Source: CAYNWK01 sp964400875
Lineage (GTDB): Bacteria > Chloroflexota > Anaerolineae > Anaerolineales > UBA4823
DNA length: 34,393 bases
NCBI GenBank assembly: GCA_964400875.1
Contig: CAYNWK010000035.1
Span: forward strand, 1 to 34,393
Direction of reading: 5' to 3'
Shown: piece by piece, positions 16,663 through 24,701 of the stretch
Position numbering within the stretch: the stretch's first letter is position 1
Layout: the number at the start of each line of letters is the position of its first letter
Notes under the pieces: model-generated
The model's database searches: none
Told to the model about the DNA's origin: nothing
The model's input: only the letters and a program-made list of their open reading frames with translations
Made by a program: the position numbers and the translations under genes

Positions 16663-17958
16663 TCAGTCGCTGACGCTACTTTGCAACGACTTAGGTGATT
16701 GCCGGCTTACCCTTCGCTGGGTGGTGAACAGCAGGACCAACAGCACGACCAGGTCTAAGGTAAGAACGCCCAGGAACAGGTAGATCATCGCCAGCGGACC
16801 GCTGGCCTCGAACAGCTGACCCACCAGCCAGGGTACGCTCATCGCCCCGCTACCCACGCCGACGAAGAACAATCCGGTGGTGCGTCCGCTGATCGGCATG
16901 CGCCGCTCGGCAAAGGAGAGCATCGTGGGGAAAATCGAAGCCATCGAGGCCCCCAACCCGATTGCGCCTGCCCACAGCGCCAGGGTCGCACCCTGCCAGA
17001 TCAGGATCGCGCCCAGGCTGAGCAGGCAGCCGACCAGGTCTACCAGCAGCAGGACGCTCGGGCGCAGGCGCGCCGCCAGCGGAATGCTCAGCAGCCGGCC
17101 GAGGGTCAACGCGCCCCAAAACGCCGAGGTCAGGTAAGCTGCCGTAGCGCTCTCGAGGCCCGCGCCGTTGAAGGGCACAGCCTTGGCATACGTGAACACC
17201 CAGCCCCCGAAACCCGCCTCAGTGCCGACATATAGAAAGAAGAAAGCCGCTACCAGGAAGATAAGCAGCGGGCGGGCCCGGCTATCAGGGTCATCCTTCC
17301 TGATTGTGGGCGCGCCCGGGCTGGGAAGGCGCGCCAGCCAGAGCGCTAAGGGGGCGATCGCCAACGCCAGGACCCAGTACGCCCAGCGAATCCCTCCGCC
17401 GAGCTCGAGCGCTTGTGCGACGATGATCGGCGAAAGAAACGAGCCCGCGCCGAAGAAGAAATGCAGAGCGTTCATGTACGGGCCGACCCGCTGGCGATAT
17501 TGCCACAAGAGCAGCGTGTTGCCGCCCACATCCAACGTCCCTTCACCGACCCCCATAGCGAAAAGCACCACCAGCAAAATCCAGAACACCGCCGTCACCG
17601 GCGCCAGCCCCAGTGCGATCACCATCATGGTGATCGTCCCGGCCATCAAGGTGTGCCCCGGCAGCCGGTCGTAAGCCCGCCCCCCGTAAAGCGAGCCCAG
17701 GGTATAGCCGAGGGAGCGCGAGGTGAAAAACAGCCCAGCTTCCCCCAAACCGACGCCAGTGTTTTCCGCCAATCCAGGCAGGGTGGGGCCAAGTGAAGCC
17801 CCCACCAACCCCAGGGCGACGTAGGCGGCGTAATAGCCGAACAGTTGTCTCCGTTGTGTTTGCGGTTGATCCTTTTCCCCCTCGGTGTTGATTTCTATCG
17901 AGATTTTATCTCGCGAGTTCTTATTTTGCGAAGTTTTGTCCGTTGCGGTATTTGCCAT
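16663..17958 (-). CDS. MFS transporter, MFSD4/FucP-like
   Basis: A 431-residue inner-membrane transporter with about 12 predicted helices. The conserved first half reads GASLGPTLPGLAE, then FFTSRSLGYTLGSLYGG and RAYDRLPGH, an arrangement seen in the MFSD4/sodium-glucose-transporter-1-like and FucP-like branch of MFS. This suggests a sugar or related solute, without proof. The first 38 residues are hydrophilic and charged (TDKTSQNKNSRDK). The start ATG at 17958 has GGAGA 5-6 nt upstream. It converges on the phosphoribosyltransferase gene with only 63 bp between the stops, where a weak 5-bp hairpin is the only structure visible. Confidence 0.85.
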   Translation of the reverse strand: MANTATDKTSQNKNSRDKISIEINTEGEKDQPQTQRRQLFGYYAAYVALGLVGASLGPTLPGLAENTGVGLGEAGLFFTSRSLGYTLGSLYGGRAYDRLPGHTLMAGTITMMVIALGLAPVTAVFWILLVVLFAMGVGEGTLDVGGNTLLLWQYRQRVGPYMNALHFFFGAGSFLSPIIVAQALELGGGIRWAYWVLALAIAPLALWLARLPSPGAPTIRKDDPDSRARPLLIFLVAAFFFLYVGTEAGFGGWVFTYAKAVPFNGAGLESATAAYLTSAFWGALTLGRLLSIPLAARLRPSVLLLVDLVGCLLSLGAILIWQGATLALWAGAIGLGASMASIFPTMLSFAERRMPISGRTTGLFFVGVGSGAMSVPWLVGQLFEASGPLAMIYLFLGVLTLDLVVLLVLLFTTQRRVSRQSPKSLQSSVSD

Positions 17959-18011
17959 GGTTTCTCCGAGTCAATCCGGGGAAGTTTACCATGGAAGCAG
18001 ACTGCGCCGGT

Positions 18012-18326
18012 TCAAGCCTCGCGCGGTTGGGGCGTCGCTCCGGGACGGCCCAGGAAGAAGATGGTCACCTCCTCGTAGGGGACCTCGCCGACGTTGACCC
18101 CGCGATGAACCAGCTCGGTCGGTTCGTCCCAATCGACCTGTCCCGGCGACACCTGGAAGCGCCTGGTTTCTCCGCCATCCCGGTACTCGATGGCCAGGGC
18201 TTCGCCATGCAAAACGACGGTCACCCGGTGGTAAGGGTCGCGGTGCCAGGGCATGGCCTCTCCAGGCTCGAGGCGCATTCGACGTACGAGGGTCGTGCCG
18301 CCCTGGATCAGGGTTTCTTCTTTCAT
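18012..18326 (-). CDS. Cupin-domain protein
   Basis: A 104-residue single-domain beta-barrel protein. The first cupin motif is visible as GEAMPWHRDPYHRVTVVLHG (two His and an acidic position), and the second as the weaker GQVDWDEPTELVHRGVNVG with one His. A small stand-alone cupin like this could be a metal-dependent enzyme or a binding protein; the ligand is not predictable. It starts at an ATG preceded by GGAG about 9 nt upstream. It lies between two MFS genes on the same strand, 53 bp before the downstream one. A possible promoter (TAGACA, 17 bp, TACATC) lies in the 76 bp upstream but is weak. Confidence 0.85.
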   Translation of the reverse strand: MKEETLIQGGTTLVRRMRLEPGEAMPWHRDPYHRVTVVLHGEALAIEYRDGGETRRFQVSPGQVDWDEPTELVHRGVNVGEVPYEEVTIFFLGRPGATPQPREA

Positions 18327-18402
18327 CCTTACACTCCAATCACGAGGGGACGGGGGGAGCTGATGTAGCCAGTCCCCAACAAATTGTCTAACTGGATTGG
18401 CC

Positions 18403-19737
18403 CTAAGGCGCTGGGGCTGGCTGCGGGATTTGTTCTCCCAGTTGTTCGATGCCGGCCGCTATATCCGGCAGCCGCGTCTCCACGTGGCGAACCCGTGGAT
18501 TCAGCCAGCCGTAGGCGCCCAACAGCACGATCAGGAACCCGGTCAGCAGAAATACGGTGGCCATGCCGCGCCCCGGCCCGGCGCCGATCACTGGGCCCAG
18601 CAACGGCGCCAGCCAGCCGTCCGAACTCATCCAGGGTTCGAACAGCCGGTCGGTCAGCGGGCCGATGGCTAACTGGCCGACTGGTTCCAGGGCTACGGCG
18701 AAGAACAAGCGTGTGGCGAAGACCCGTCCCTGCAGGTCGAGCTCGACCTTGGTTTGCCAGACAGGACCGAGGTTGGTGCTGATCAAGGCGAAGCAGAACA
18801 TGAAGACGAAATACGCTCCCGTGATCAGATACAGGTCTGTGCGCAGCCCGATGGCGAAGACCGCCGCGCCTTGCAAGGCGATGACCCCCAGGACGAAAGG
18901 AACCCGGCCGCGCTGCGGGCCGCCCCAGGCGCTCATGAGCAGCGTCCCTGCCAGCATACCCAGCGAGGCGAGCGAGACCATCACGCCCACCGCCTCTTCG
19001 CTCGCGAAGGTCAACACCATCGGGACCGTCAAAGTGCCGGAGAAATTGACCAGCAGGTTGAGAGCCGAGACGATCATCACGAGGCCCCACAATCCCGGGC
19101 GGACCCACAGGTAGCGCAGCCCAAAGACCACGTCGCGCAGCATGCGTCCACGCCCTTTCGTTTGATCGGTCCTTGCCGGCGGGTTGGGGATGTGGACCAG
19201 CAGCAACGCTGCGACCGCCGCCAGGAAGGTGACCATATCGATCAGCACGATGCCGCCCAGGCCGACGCTCCCGATCAGCATCCCGGCTAAGGCCGGCGCC
19301 GCCAGCCGGGCCACCGCACCGCTCAGCTGGCCCAACCCGGAGGCCCGACCCAACTGGTCTTTGGGCACGATCAGGGGCACCGAAGCGGACCAGGCAGGAT
19401 TTTGAAAAGCGCTGGCTGCGGAGCCGATCCCCACAGCGATGTAGACGTGCCAGGGCTGCAGCGAGCCGCCGAACACCAGCGCTGCGATGGCCAGCGAAGC
19501 CGCCGCCTGGACGCCGTCCGCCAGGATCATCACCCGCTTGCGGTCGTGCCGGTCCACCAGCGCCCCGGCGAACGGCGCCAGCAGCGCCATGGGGAGCAGG
19601 TAGAACACATTGTTCAGGGCAAAGACGGTGACCGATTCCGTGCGCGTGTACAGCCACAGTCCGACGGCGAAGCTGGTCAGCCCGGAGCCCAGGTTGGAGA
19701 CCAGCTGCCCGGCCCAGATCACCAGGAATATTTTCAT
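18403..19737 (-). CDS. MFS efflux transporter (EntS/macrolide-efflux-like)
   Basis: A 444-residue MFS protein with about 12 helices. The N-terminus WAGQLVSNLGSGLTSFAVGLWLY and the loop between helices 2 and 3, ALVDRHDRKRVM, are typical of the MFS_3 group that includes EntS-type siderophore exporters and macrolide efflux pumps. Export of a small hydrophobic compound is the likely role; the substrate is unknown. The Pro/Ala-rich C-terminal tail is cytoplasmic. Its ATG lies 3 nt after the stop of the preceding 151-residue gene (TGAGGCATG), so the two are very likely co-translated. Confidence 0.87.
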   Translation of the reverse strand: MKIFLVIWAGQLVSNLGSGLTSFAVGLWLYTRTESVTVFALNNVFYLLPMALLAPFAGALVDRHDRKRVMILADGVQAAASLAIAALVFGGSLQPWHVYIAVGIGSAASAFQNPAWSASVPLIVPKDQLGRASGLGQLSGAVARLAAPALAGMLIGSVGLGGIVLIDMVTFLAAVAALLLVHIPNPPARTDQTKGRGRMLRDVVFGLRYLWVRPGLWGLVMIVSALNLLVNFSGTLTVPMVLTFASEEAVGVMVSLASLGMLAGTLLMSAWGGPQRGRVPFVLGVIALQGAAVFAIGLRTDLYLITGAYFVFMFCFALISTNLGPVWQTKVELDLQGRVFATRLFFAVALEPVGQLAIGPLTDRLFEPWMSSDGWLAPLLGPVIGAGPGRGMATVFLLTGFLIVLLGAYGWLNPRVRHVETRLPDIAAGIEQLGEQIPQPAPAP

Positions 19738-19740
19738 GCC

Positions 19741-20196
19741 TCACTCGCCGCCCGCGGCTTCAGCCTGCTCGTCATCCTCCTCCAGCATCCGCCCCACCAT
19801 GTCCAGGATCTGCTTCTGCTGTGCGTCCGGGGTCCCGCGGGTCTGGATGATGATATGCGGCGCGGTTTGGATCTGGGTGTGGGTTTCCGCAGCGCCCCGC
19901 ACTCCGGTGATGGCTTCCAGGTATGCCAGCAGCTGGCCCGCCGCCAGGATCGCCTGGGAGACCTTCTCCTGCTCCGTGGTGTTCTCTCGCACGTCCACCT
20001 CCAGGGCCTCGAGATAAGGATCATCCAGGATCTTCAGGGCGCGCCCCCGCAGGCCGCGGTAGCTGCGCACCGTCAGGTCGCCGGTGCCCTGGAACAGCTC
20101 CAGGTGCACGTTCTTTTCGGCAGTTTCCTTCAGGCTGCGCAGCGGCGCCAGCAGGTTGATCAGCTCGCGCAGTTCTGTTGCGTTGAGTTCTTTCAT
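19741..20196 (-). CDS. Hypothetical protein, 151 residues, between ECF sigma factor and MFS exporter
   Basis: I do not recognise the family. The protein is soluble, without signal peptide or membrane helices, Glu-rich at the C-terminus (EEDDEQAEAAGGE), and appears alpha/beta with a helical N-terminus (ELRELINLLAPLRSLKE), a strand-rich middle and a further helix pair. No cysteines are present, so a zinc-binding anti-sigma fold is unlikely. A strong AGGAGG sits ahead of the ATG at 20196. It is encoded 84 bp after the ECF sigma gene and 3 nt before the MFS exporter. Codon use looks like its neighbours, so it appears to be a real gene. A regulatory or exporter-partner role would be guesswork. Confidence 0.75.
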   Translation of the reverse strand: MKELNATELRELINLLAPLRSLKETAEKNVHLELFQGTGDLTVRSYRGLRGRALKILDDPYLEALEVDVRENTTEQEKVSQAILAAGQLLAYLEAITGVRGAAETHTQIQTAPHIIIQTRGTPDAQQKQILDMVGRMLEEDDEQAEAAGGE

Positions 20197-20280
20197 GGTA
20201 CGTTCCTCCTGAGCATAAGGTTTAGAATGGTTTGACTCCGCTGTTGATTTCGATCCTTCATTTCCGGCACAGGCGTTCTC

Positions 20281-20886
20281 TCAATTTTCTTGGCTGAAAA
20301 GCTCCCGCAGAGCCCCGCGCGTTTCTGGATCGAGCAGGCTGGATACGTTCGCCCGGGCATGGTGCAGGCGGGATTTGACCGTGCCCAGGCTGACCTGCAT
20401 CGCCTCGGCGATCTCAGCGTAGCTCAGCTTTTCCAGTGCGTACAGGATCAAAGTCTGCCTCTGCAGCTCGGGCAGCCGATCCAAAGCTCCTTGCAGTTCG
20501 GCGAGCAGTGATGTCCATTGGGCAGCTTCTTCCGGGAGCAAGCTTTCATCTGCCAAGATCAGCCTGGTCTCCCGTGGAGTAGGCCCTGGTCTCTCAATGG
20601 AGATTACCTCGTAGCGGCCCACGCGGCGCAGCAGGTCATAGCACTGGTTGCGCACTACCCGGAAGAGAAAAGGGCGCAGCCCGGCAGCGGAATCCAGGCG
20701 CCCAAGGTTGAGGTACAGGGCCACGAACGCGTTTTGCACGATGTCGTCCTCTTCATCGATCCGGCCCACCAGGCGCCAGATGAAGCGCCGCGCTTGCGGT
20801 TCCAGCCGGGATTGAAGCCGGCTGAAAGCCGCTTTGTCCCCCGCGCGGGCTTGCTTGAAGAGTTCCGCCTCACCGGGTTTCGTCAA
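20281..20886 (-). CDS. ECF-type RNA polymerase sigma-70 factor
   Basis: A 201-residue alternative sigma factor. Region 2 spans about 10-85, with EEDDIVQNAFVALYL and the FLFRVVRNQCYDLLRR segment that contacts core polymerase and the -10 element. Region 4 spans 130-185, with PELQRQTLILYALEKLSYAEIA and the helix-turn-helix VSLGTVKSRLHHARA that reads the -35 element. The start is TTG at 20886, chosen because a GGAGG lies 9 nt upstream and region 2 begins soon after. No anti-sigma gene with a membrane helix is adjacent. The following unknown gene and MFS exporter on the same strand may be its targets or partners. An ECF-type promoter candidate lies upstream. Confidence 0.9.
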   Translation of the reverse strand: MTKPGEAELFKQARAGDKAAFSRLQSRLEPQARRFIWRLVGRIDEEDDIVQNAFVALYLNLGRLDSAAGLRPFLFRVVRNQCYDLLRRVGRYEVISIERPGPTPRETRLILADESLLPEEAAQWTSLLAELQGALDRLPELQRQTLILYALEKLSYAEIAEAMQVSLGTVKSRLHHARANVSSLLDPETRGALRELFSQEN

Positions 20887-20950
20887 AAGCGCGCGCCTCC
20901 GTTTATTTCCTGTTCAAGTGGGAAGGTGTGTGTTTGTCTTAAATATAATA

Positions 20951-20974
20951 ATCGTCTCAGGGCGAAAAATGTTC
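20951..20974 (-). promoter_or_regulatory. Candidate ECF-type promoter upstream of the sigma factor gene
   Basis: On the minus strand GAAC (20974-20971) is followed by 16 nt and CGAT (20954-20951). This resembles the GAAC-N16-CGTC type of promoter used by many ECF sigma factors, and the gene controls its own transcription in many such cases. It sits about 65 bp before the TTG start. Confidence 0.45.
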
Positions 20975-21018
20975 AAGATTCATCGAACTACTGTATTGCA
21001 TTGGGGGAAAACAGCTTA

Positions 21019-21056
21019 AATAAAAAAGCGTGGAGCCGGGGTTGGCTCCACGCTTT
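21019..21056 (-). terminator. Rho-independent terminator of the cupredoxin gene
   Basis: A perfect 13-bp stem (21025-21037 with 21044-21056) with a 6-nt loop. On the minus strand it is followed by TTTTTTATTT. It begins 14 bp past the cupredoxin stop. Confidence 0.93.
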
Positions 21057-21069
21057 GCTTTCATGCAGC

Positions 21070-21483
21070 TCACTCGACGATCAATTTGGCTTCCATGCCC
21101 TGTTCCAGGTGACCGGGGATGACGCAAACGATCTGATACTCACCGGGCTCGCTGGGGGCGGTGAAGGTCAGGGTTTCCGATTCACCGGCAGCCAGCTCGT
21201 GCTCCCAGAAGATCTTATCTTCGACCGAGCTTTCATCGATCGGTGGGGTGAGCCTCTCGCCGAGCTTGACGATGGTGAACTCATGTTCGAGCGTGCCAGA
21301 GTTGGTCATGTGGATGGTCACTTCAGCGCCTGCTGGAACGGTGTAGTTTTGCGGATCGAACATAAACTCTTCCATATCGACCGAGATCTCAGCGGGGTTG
21401 GATCCACCACCGCAGGCGGTCAGCAGCATCCCGGCCAGGAGCACGAGCGAGCCGACCAGTAGAAGACGGCCTTTGAACGTCAT
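21070..21483 (-). CDS. Cupredoxin-domain lipoprotein
   Basis: A 137-residue exported blue-copper-like protein. The N-terminus is a lipoprotein signal peptide with lipobox LTAC, lipidated at C24, followed by a short Gly/Ser spacer. The cupredoxin domain (33-137) has the ligands of a type 1 copper site: H67 in EHEF, then C120-x4-H125-x4-M130 (CVIPGHLEQGM). It should carry single electrons or bind copper at the outer face of the membrane. Start ATG at 21483 has AGGAGG directly upstream, and a strong terminator follows. Repeat copy B lies 45 bp before the start, so the promoter must be within or beyond that repeat. It is a single-gene unit; no oxidase or other redox partner is next to it. Confidence 0.9.
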   Translation of the reverse strand: MTFKGRLLLVGSLVLLAGMLLTACGGGSNPAEISVDMEEFMFDPQNYTVPAGAEVTIHMTNSGTLEHEFTIVKLGERLTPPIDESSVEDKIFWEHELAAGESETLTFTAPSEPGEYQIVCVIPGHLEQGMEAKLIVE

Positions 21484-21523
21484 AAATCCTCCTTAAATGC
21501 CTCTCAAAGCTTCAGGTTGTGAC

Positions 21524-21614
21524 AGTAGGAGTTACGCAGACCTCCGAGAAAGTGGGGTTTTTGGACGAGCGAAGCCCGCTCAAAAGCCCATTCTTCTCTC
21601 AAGCGCGTAAGTCC
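21524..21614. repeat. Short interspersed repeat, copy B (complete, about 87 bp core)
   Basis: The core from 21528 to 21614 begins GGAGTTACGCAG and ends GCGTAAGTCC, giving imperfect inverted ends. The interior can fold around GAGCG / CGCTC flanked by T-rich and A-rich arms. No coding sequence is plausible. The size and inverted ends suggest a MITE-like element; the parent transposon is not in this window. Confidence 0.72.
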
Positions 21615-21695
21615 GAGATAGATAACTATTTTAAAGGAAACCCGAGCCTGGATGAACGCCCAAAGGGGTGATTTAGCGAGTGATTTCACTCAGCG

Positions 21696-21728
21696 AAAAG
21701 AATGATGCTGCCCCCTTGTAAGAGGCAG
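21696..21728 (-). terminator. Likely terminator of the SpoIIE phosphatase gene
   Basis: On the minus strand a 9-bp stem (21728-21720 with 21716-21708, two G-U pairs) with a 3-nt loop is followed by CATCATTCTTTT. It begins 16 bp after the stop codon. Confidence 0.55.
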
Positions 21729-21743
21729 CTGCTCAGGATGATG

Positions 21744-23978
21744 CTAATCGACCGCGACGACGACCATGGTCATGTCGTCAAACTGTTCCGTCCCCCCGCG
21801 GTAAGCTGCCAGGTCGCTGAACACCACAGCGCACAGCTCTTCCGGCTCCAACCCGGCGCAGGCTTCGAGCACGCGCTTGAACTGCTCGCGATCGAACATG
21901 CGCTCACCCGGCCCGACCACATCCGTCATCCCATCAGTGTACAGCACCAGGCGGTCGCCCGGCTGCAGCGCCAGGCGTTCTTCCTCAAGAAGGAAAGCCC
22001 CCGGGTCGAGCAGGCCCAGAGCGGCCCCGGTTGCACCCAGTTCCTGGATCTGGCCGCCGCGCAGCAGCAAGGGACGGTCGTGCCCGGCGCGCACGTACGT
22101 CAGACGGCTTTCAGCCGGATCCACCACTCCGTAGAACAGGGTCACGAAGGCTTGCGTTTCGCCCAGTTCGTTCAGCAGTTGATTCAGGCTGGTGACCACT
22201 TCTCTGGGCGAGTCCAGCCGCCTGGCTTCGGCCCTCAGCAAGCTGCGGGTCAGCGCCATGTAAAGCGCCGCGGGCATGCCCTTCCCGGACACGTCGGCGA
22301 TGGCGACGCCAAAACGGCCACCCTCCAGGGCGAACAGGTCGTAGAAATCGCCGCCGACCTGGCGGGCCGGCTGGTTGCGGGCGGCAAAGCGGAAGCCGGG
22401 GACCTGAGGAAATCGGCGCGGCAGCACGCTTTGCTGTACCTGGCGGGCGATCTCCATCTCGCTTTCCAGCCGGTCTTTTTCGGTCAGTTCACGTTGCGCC
22501 GCTTCTAAATGCTCGATCTGGGCGCGCAGTTGTTCGACCAGCCCGGCGCGCTGCAGCGCCAGCGCGGCCTGGTTGGCCAACGTTTGCAGCAAGGCTTCCG
22601 TTCCCGGGTTGAAGCGCGCTCCGCTGGTGGTTTGCACGATCATTACACCAACCAGGACGTCCTGGGCGCGCAGCGGGACTCCCAGACCGGCCAGGAGTGC
22701 GTACGCCCGGTCTTGCAGCGAAAATACCCCGGGCGGCATCGCTCCATACGGGGAGGGTTTTTCGCTCCGGGCTACCTCGGCGAGGGTTTTGAATTTCACC
22801 TCCCGGTGGATGAATTTTTGGTCCCAGCCCGCCAGGCCGATCACGTCGAATCGGTCGGGTGGGTGGTATCCGTACAAGATCACGCGGTCGGCCTCGCACA
22901 GGCTTTGCGTGTGGCGGCAGATCTGCGCGGCCAGCGCCTCCGGTTCGCTGGCGGCGATCATCGCCTGCCCCAACTCTTGCAGGGCGATCAAGGCGTTGGT
23001 GCGCTGCTGCATCACCCGCTGGGCGGCTTCGAGTTCGGCCAGGCGGCGGTTTAGTTGCGCGTTGGCGGCCAGCAGCTCGCGCTCGCTGGCGGCGAATAAA
23101 TTGAACGTGCGGTGGGATTGATCGCGCTCGAAATCGAGTAAATCTTCCATCGCCAGGCGGCCCTGGGTTGCCAGGCCCCAGATGTAGGTTTCCATCGACA
23201 GCTGGCTCATCCTCCGGAGGGGATCGATCTGCTCCGGGGGTCCATGGTACAGGTCGAACAGGGCGATGTCGCCGTAGCGCCCGCTGTGCTTGCAGCGCTC
23301 GCAGCCCTTCGCCCGGTGGAAAACCGCAGGTCCCGGCTGCGTCTCCGTACCCAGATCGGCCAAGTGGGGATAGCGCTGGCGCAGCAGTTCCAACTGCTCC
23401 GGCTCGGGCGGGCGGGCTTGTTTACAGGTTGGACACAGGGCCGGCATGCGCTGAACGCTCAAGATCCAGGACAAGCCACCCAGTTGCTCCTCTCCCGCGC
23501 CCAGATCGAGCAGTTGGCGGACGACCTCCGACCCGCGAAAGACCGTGTCGAGTTGGGCGATCACCCGCAGGCCGTTTTGCGCCGCGGACAGGGCGGCGGC
23601 GACGTTTGCGGCGTTCAGCCGGTCGAGAATCAAAAGACCGGCATCGGTAGGCGCGGCGATCTGCTCCGCGTAGGCGCTTTCGTCTTCGATCAGGGTGAGC
23701 TCCACCCGGTCCCGCTGGCGGCGGGGCACGCGCAGCAACTGTTCGTCGCGAGTGATCACCCGGCAGCGCACCCTGGGATAAGCCGCCAGGGCTTCATCGA
23801 CCAGGATGCGAAAGACGCCCTGCCGCCCGCTGGGCAGAAACGCCCGCGCCGGAGCCAGGGTGGACTGGGGCCGGGGATCGATCCCGGCGACCACGGTCAG
23901 CCCGGCTTTGTCGGCGATGAGCTGCTTGACCAGCGCGTGGGCTTCCGGCAGATAGAACAGGTCGCTCAGCGAAAGCAT
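21744..23978 (-). CDS. GspE-like domain / GAF / SpoIIE-type PP2C phosphatase
   Basis: A 744-residue signalling protein. Residues 1-290 resemble the C-terminal ATPase part of GspE/PilB secretion motors: a strand-loop at 25-41 in the Walker A position, LLILDRL and a GLRVIAQLDT strand, then SVQRMPALCPTCK and KGCERCKHSGRYGDIALFDLY with the tetracysteine zinc site C182/C185/C226/C229. The P-loop reads AGIDPRPQST without GKT, so ATP hydrolysis is probably lost. Residues 330-480 form a GAF sensor domain, 480-520 a coiled coil, and 525-744 a SpoIIE/RsbU-type serine phosphatase with metal aspartates D544 (GGDFYD), D562 (ADVSGKGM) and the terminal D735. Proteins of this type dephosphorylate anti-sigma-factor antagonists. 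No RsbV/RsbW partner lies in the window. It starts 51 bp after the upstream cyclase-family gene, likely as the last gene of that operon. Confidence 0.85.
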   Translation of the reverse strand: MLSLSDLFYLPEAHALVKQLIADKAGLTVVAGIDPRPQSTLAPARAFLPSGRQGVFRILVDEALAAYPRVRCRVITRDEQLLRVPRRQRDRVELTLIEDESAYAEQIAAPTDAGLLILDRLNAANVAAALSAAQNGLRVIAQLDTVFRGSEVVRQLLDLGAGEEQLGGLSWILSVQRMPALCPTCKQARPPEPEQLELLRQRYPHLADLGTETQPGPAVFHRAKGCERCKHSGRYGDIALFDLYHGPPEQIDPLRRMSQLSMETYIWGLATQGRLAMEDLLDFERDQSHRTFNLFAASERELLAANAQLNRRLAELEAAQRVMQQRTNALIALQELGQAMIAASEPEALAAQICRHTQSLCEADRVILYGYHPPDRFDVIGLAGWDQKFIHREVKFKTLAEVARSEKPSPYGAMPPGVFSLQDRAYALLAGLGVPLRAQDVLVGVMIVQTTSGARFNPGTEALLQTLANQAALALQRAGLVEQLRAQIEHLEAAQRELTEKDRLESEMEIARQVQQSVLPRRFPQVPGFRFAARNQPARQVGGDFYDLFALEGGRFGVAIADVSGKGMPAALYMALTRSLLRAEARRLDSPREVVTSLNQLLNELGETQAFVTLFYGVVDPAESRLTYVRAGHDRPLLLRGGQIQELGATGAALGLLDPGAFLLEEERLALQPGDRLVLYTDGMTDVVGPGERMFDREQFKRVLEACAGLEPEELCAVVFSDLAAYRGGTEQFDDMTMVVVAVD

Positions 23979-24029
23979 CGGCGGTTTTAACCCCTCGTGA
24001 TCGGCATGATCCAGATGGGTGTGAGGGCC

Positions 24030-24701
24030 TTAGCCGTTCAGGATGGCGAAGGCGCGCACCGGGAAGGAACCCAACCCTTCCACCTTGACCGGCACAGCGA
24101 AGAAGCGGAAGCCGCTATCGGGAAGCTGTTCCAGGTTGGTCAGGTGCTCGACGACCGGGATGGCAGCACCCAGCAGCAGGGTATGCGCCGGGCGGCTGCC
24201 GTCGGCGGTATCGTCGATGTTGAGCGAATCAATGCCTACCAGCGCGGGGCCGGCCTCGTGCAGGCGCTGGACCGCCTCCCGGGTCAGGAAGGGGTGCCCG
24301 CTGAAATAGCCTTCGCTCCCGAAGTAGGCCGACCAGCCGGTGTGCACCAGCACCGCTTTGCCCGCCAGCTGCTGATTCCCAAAGGCCTCGGGGCCTATAA
24401 CCCTCCCCTGTCGGTGGTCGGCCCGGACGACGATCCCATCCAGCTCGGCCAGCGAAGCGAGCGGCAGCCGGGATAGATCGTCGCCGCCCGGGAAACGGTG
24501 GAACGGCGAGTCGAGGTACGTGCCGGTGTTGGCAACCAGCTCGATCTTGCCGATGTGGAACTCGGTCCCTGGGTCGTAATGCGGGCGGGAATCGGCGTAG
24601 CTCATGTGGGCGCTGATGCGCGGCCCCGGCAGTCCAGGGTACGTGATCATTCCATCTTTGATGGTGTGGCTCAGGTCGATGAAACGTTTGGCTGCGTTCA
24701 T
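24030..24701 (-). CDS. Cyclase-family (kynurenine formamidase-like) metal-dependent hydrolase
   Basis: A 223-residue protein of the PF04199 cyclase family, whose members include KynB formamidases and bicyclic imide or polyketide-type cyclases. The start FIDLSHTIKDGMITYPG is typical. The metal motif, canonically HxGTHxDxPxH, reads NTGTYLDSPFH: N58 and Y62 replace two histidines, while D64 and H68 remain. Family members with this NTGTYLD variant exist, so metal use may differ from KynB. The ATG overlaps the stop of the glycosylase gene by 4 nt (ATGA), which indicates co-translation. The substrate cannot be predicted. Confidence 0.83.
   Translation of the reverse strand: MNAAKRFIDLSHTIKDGMITYPGLPGPRISAHMSYADSRPHYDPGTEFHIGKIELVANTGTYLDSPFHRFPGGDDLSRLPLASLAELDGIVVRADHRQGRVIGPEAFGNQQLAGKAVLVHTGWSAYFGSEGYFSGHPFLTREAVQRLHEAGPALVGIDSLNIDDTADGSRPAHTLLLGAAIPVVEHLTNLEQLPDSGFRFFAVPVKVEGLGSFPVRAFAILNG

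Noticed and set aside
18329..19744. Long minus-strand open frame of 471 codons over the MFS efflux gene
   Set aside because: It is an Arg/Gly/Pro-rich shadow of the MFS gene in another frame, has no domain or good start, and the MFS reading has clear motifs and a coupled start.
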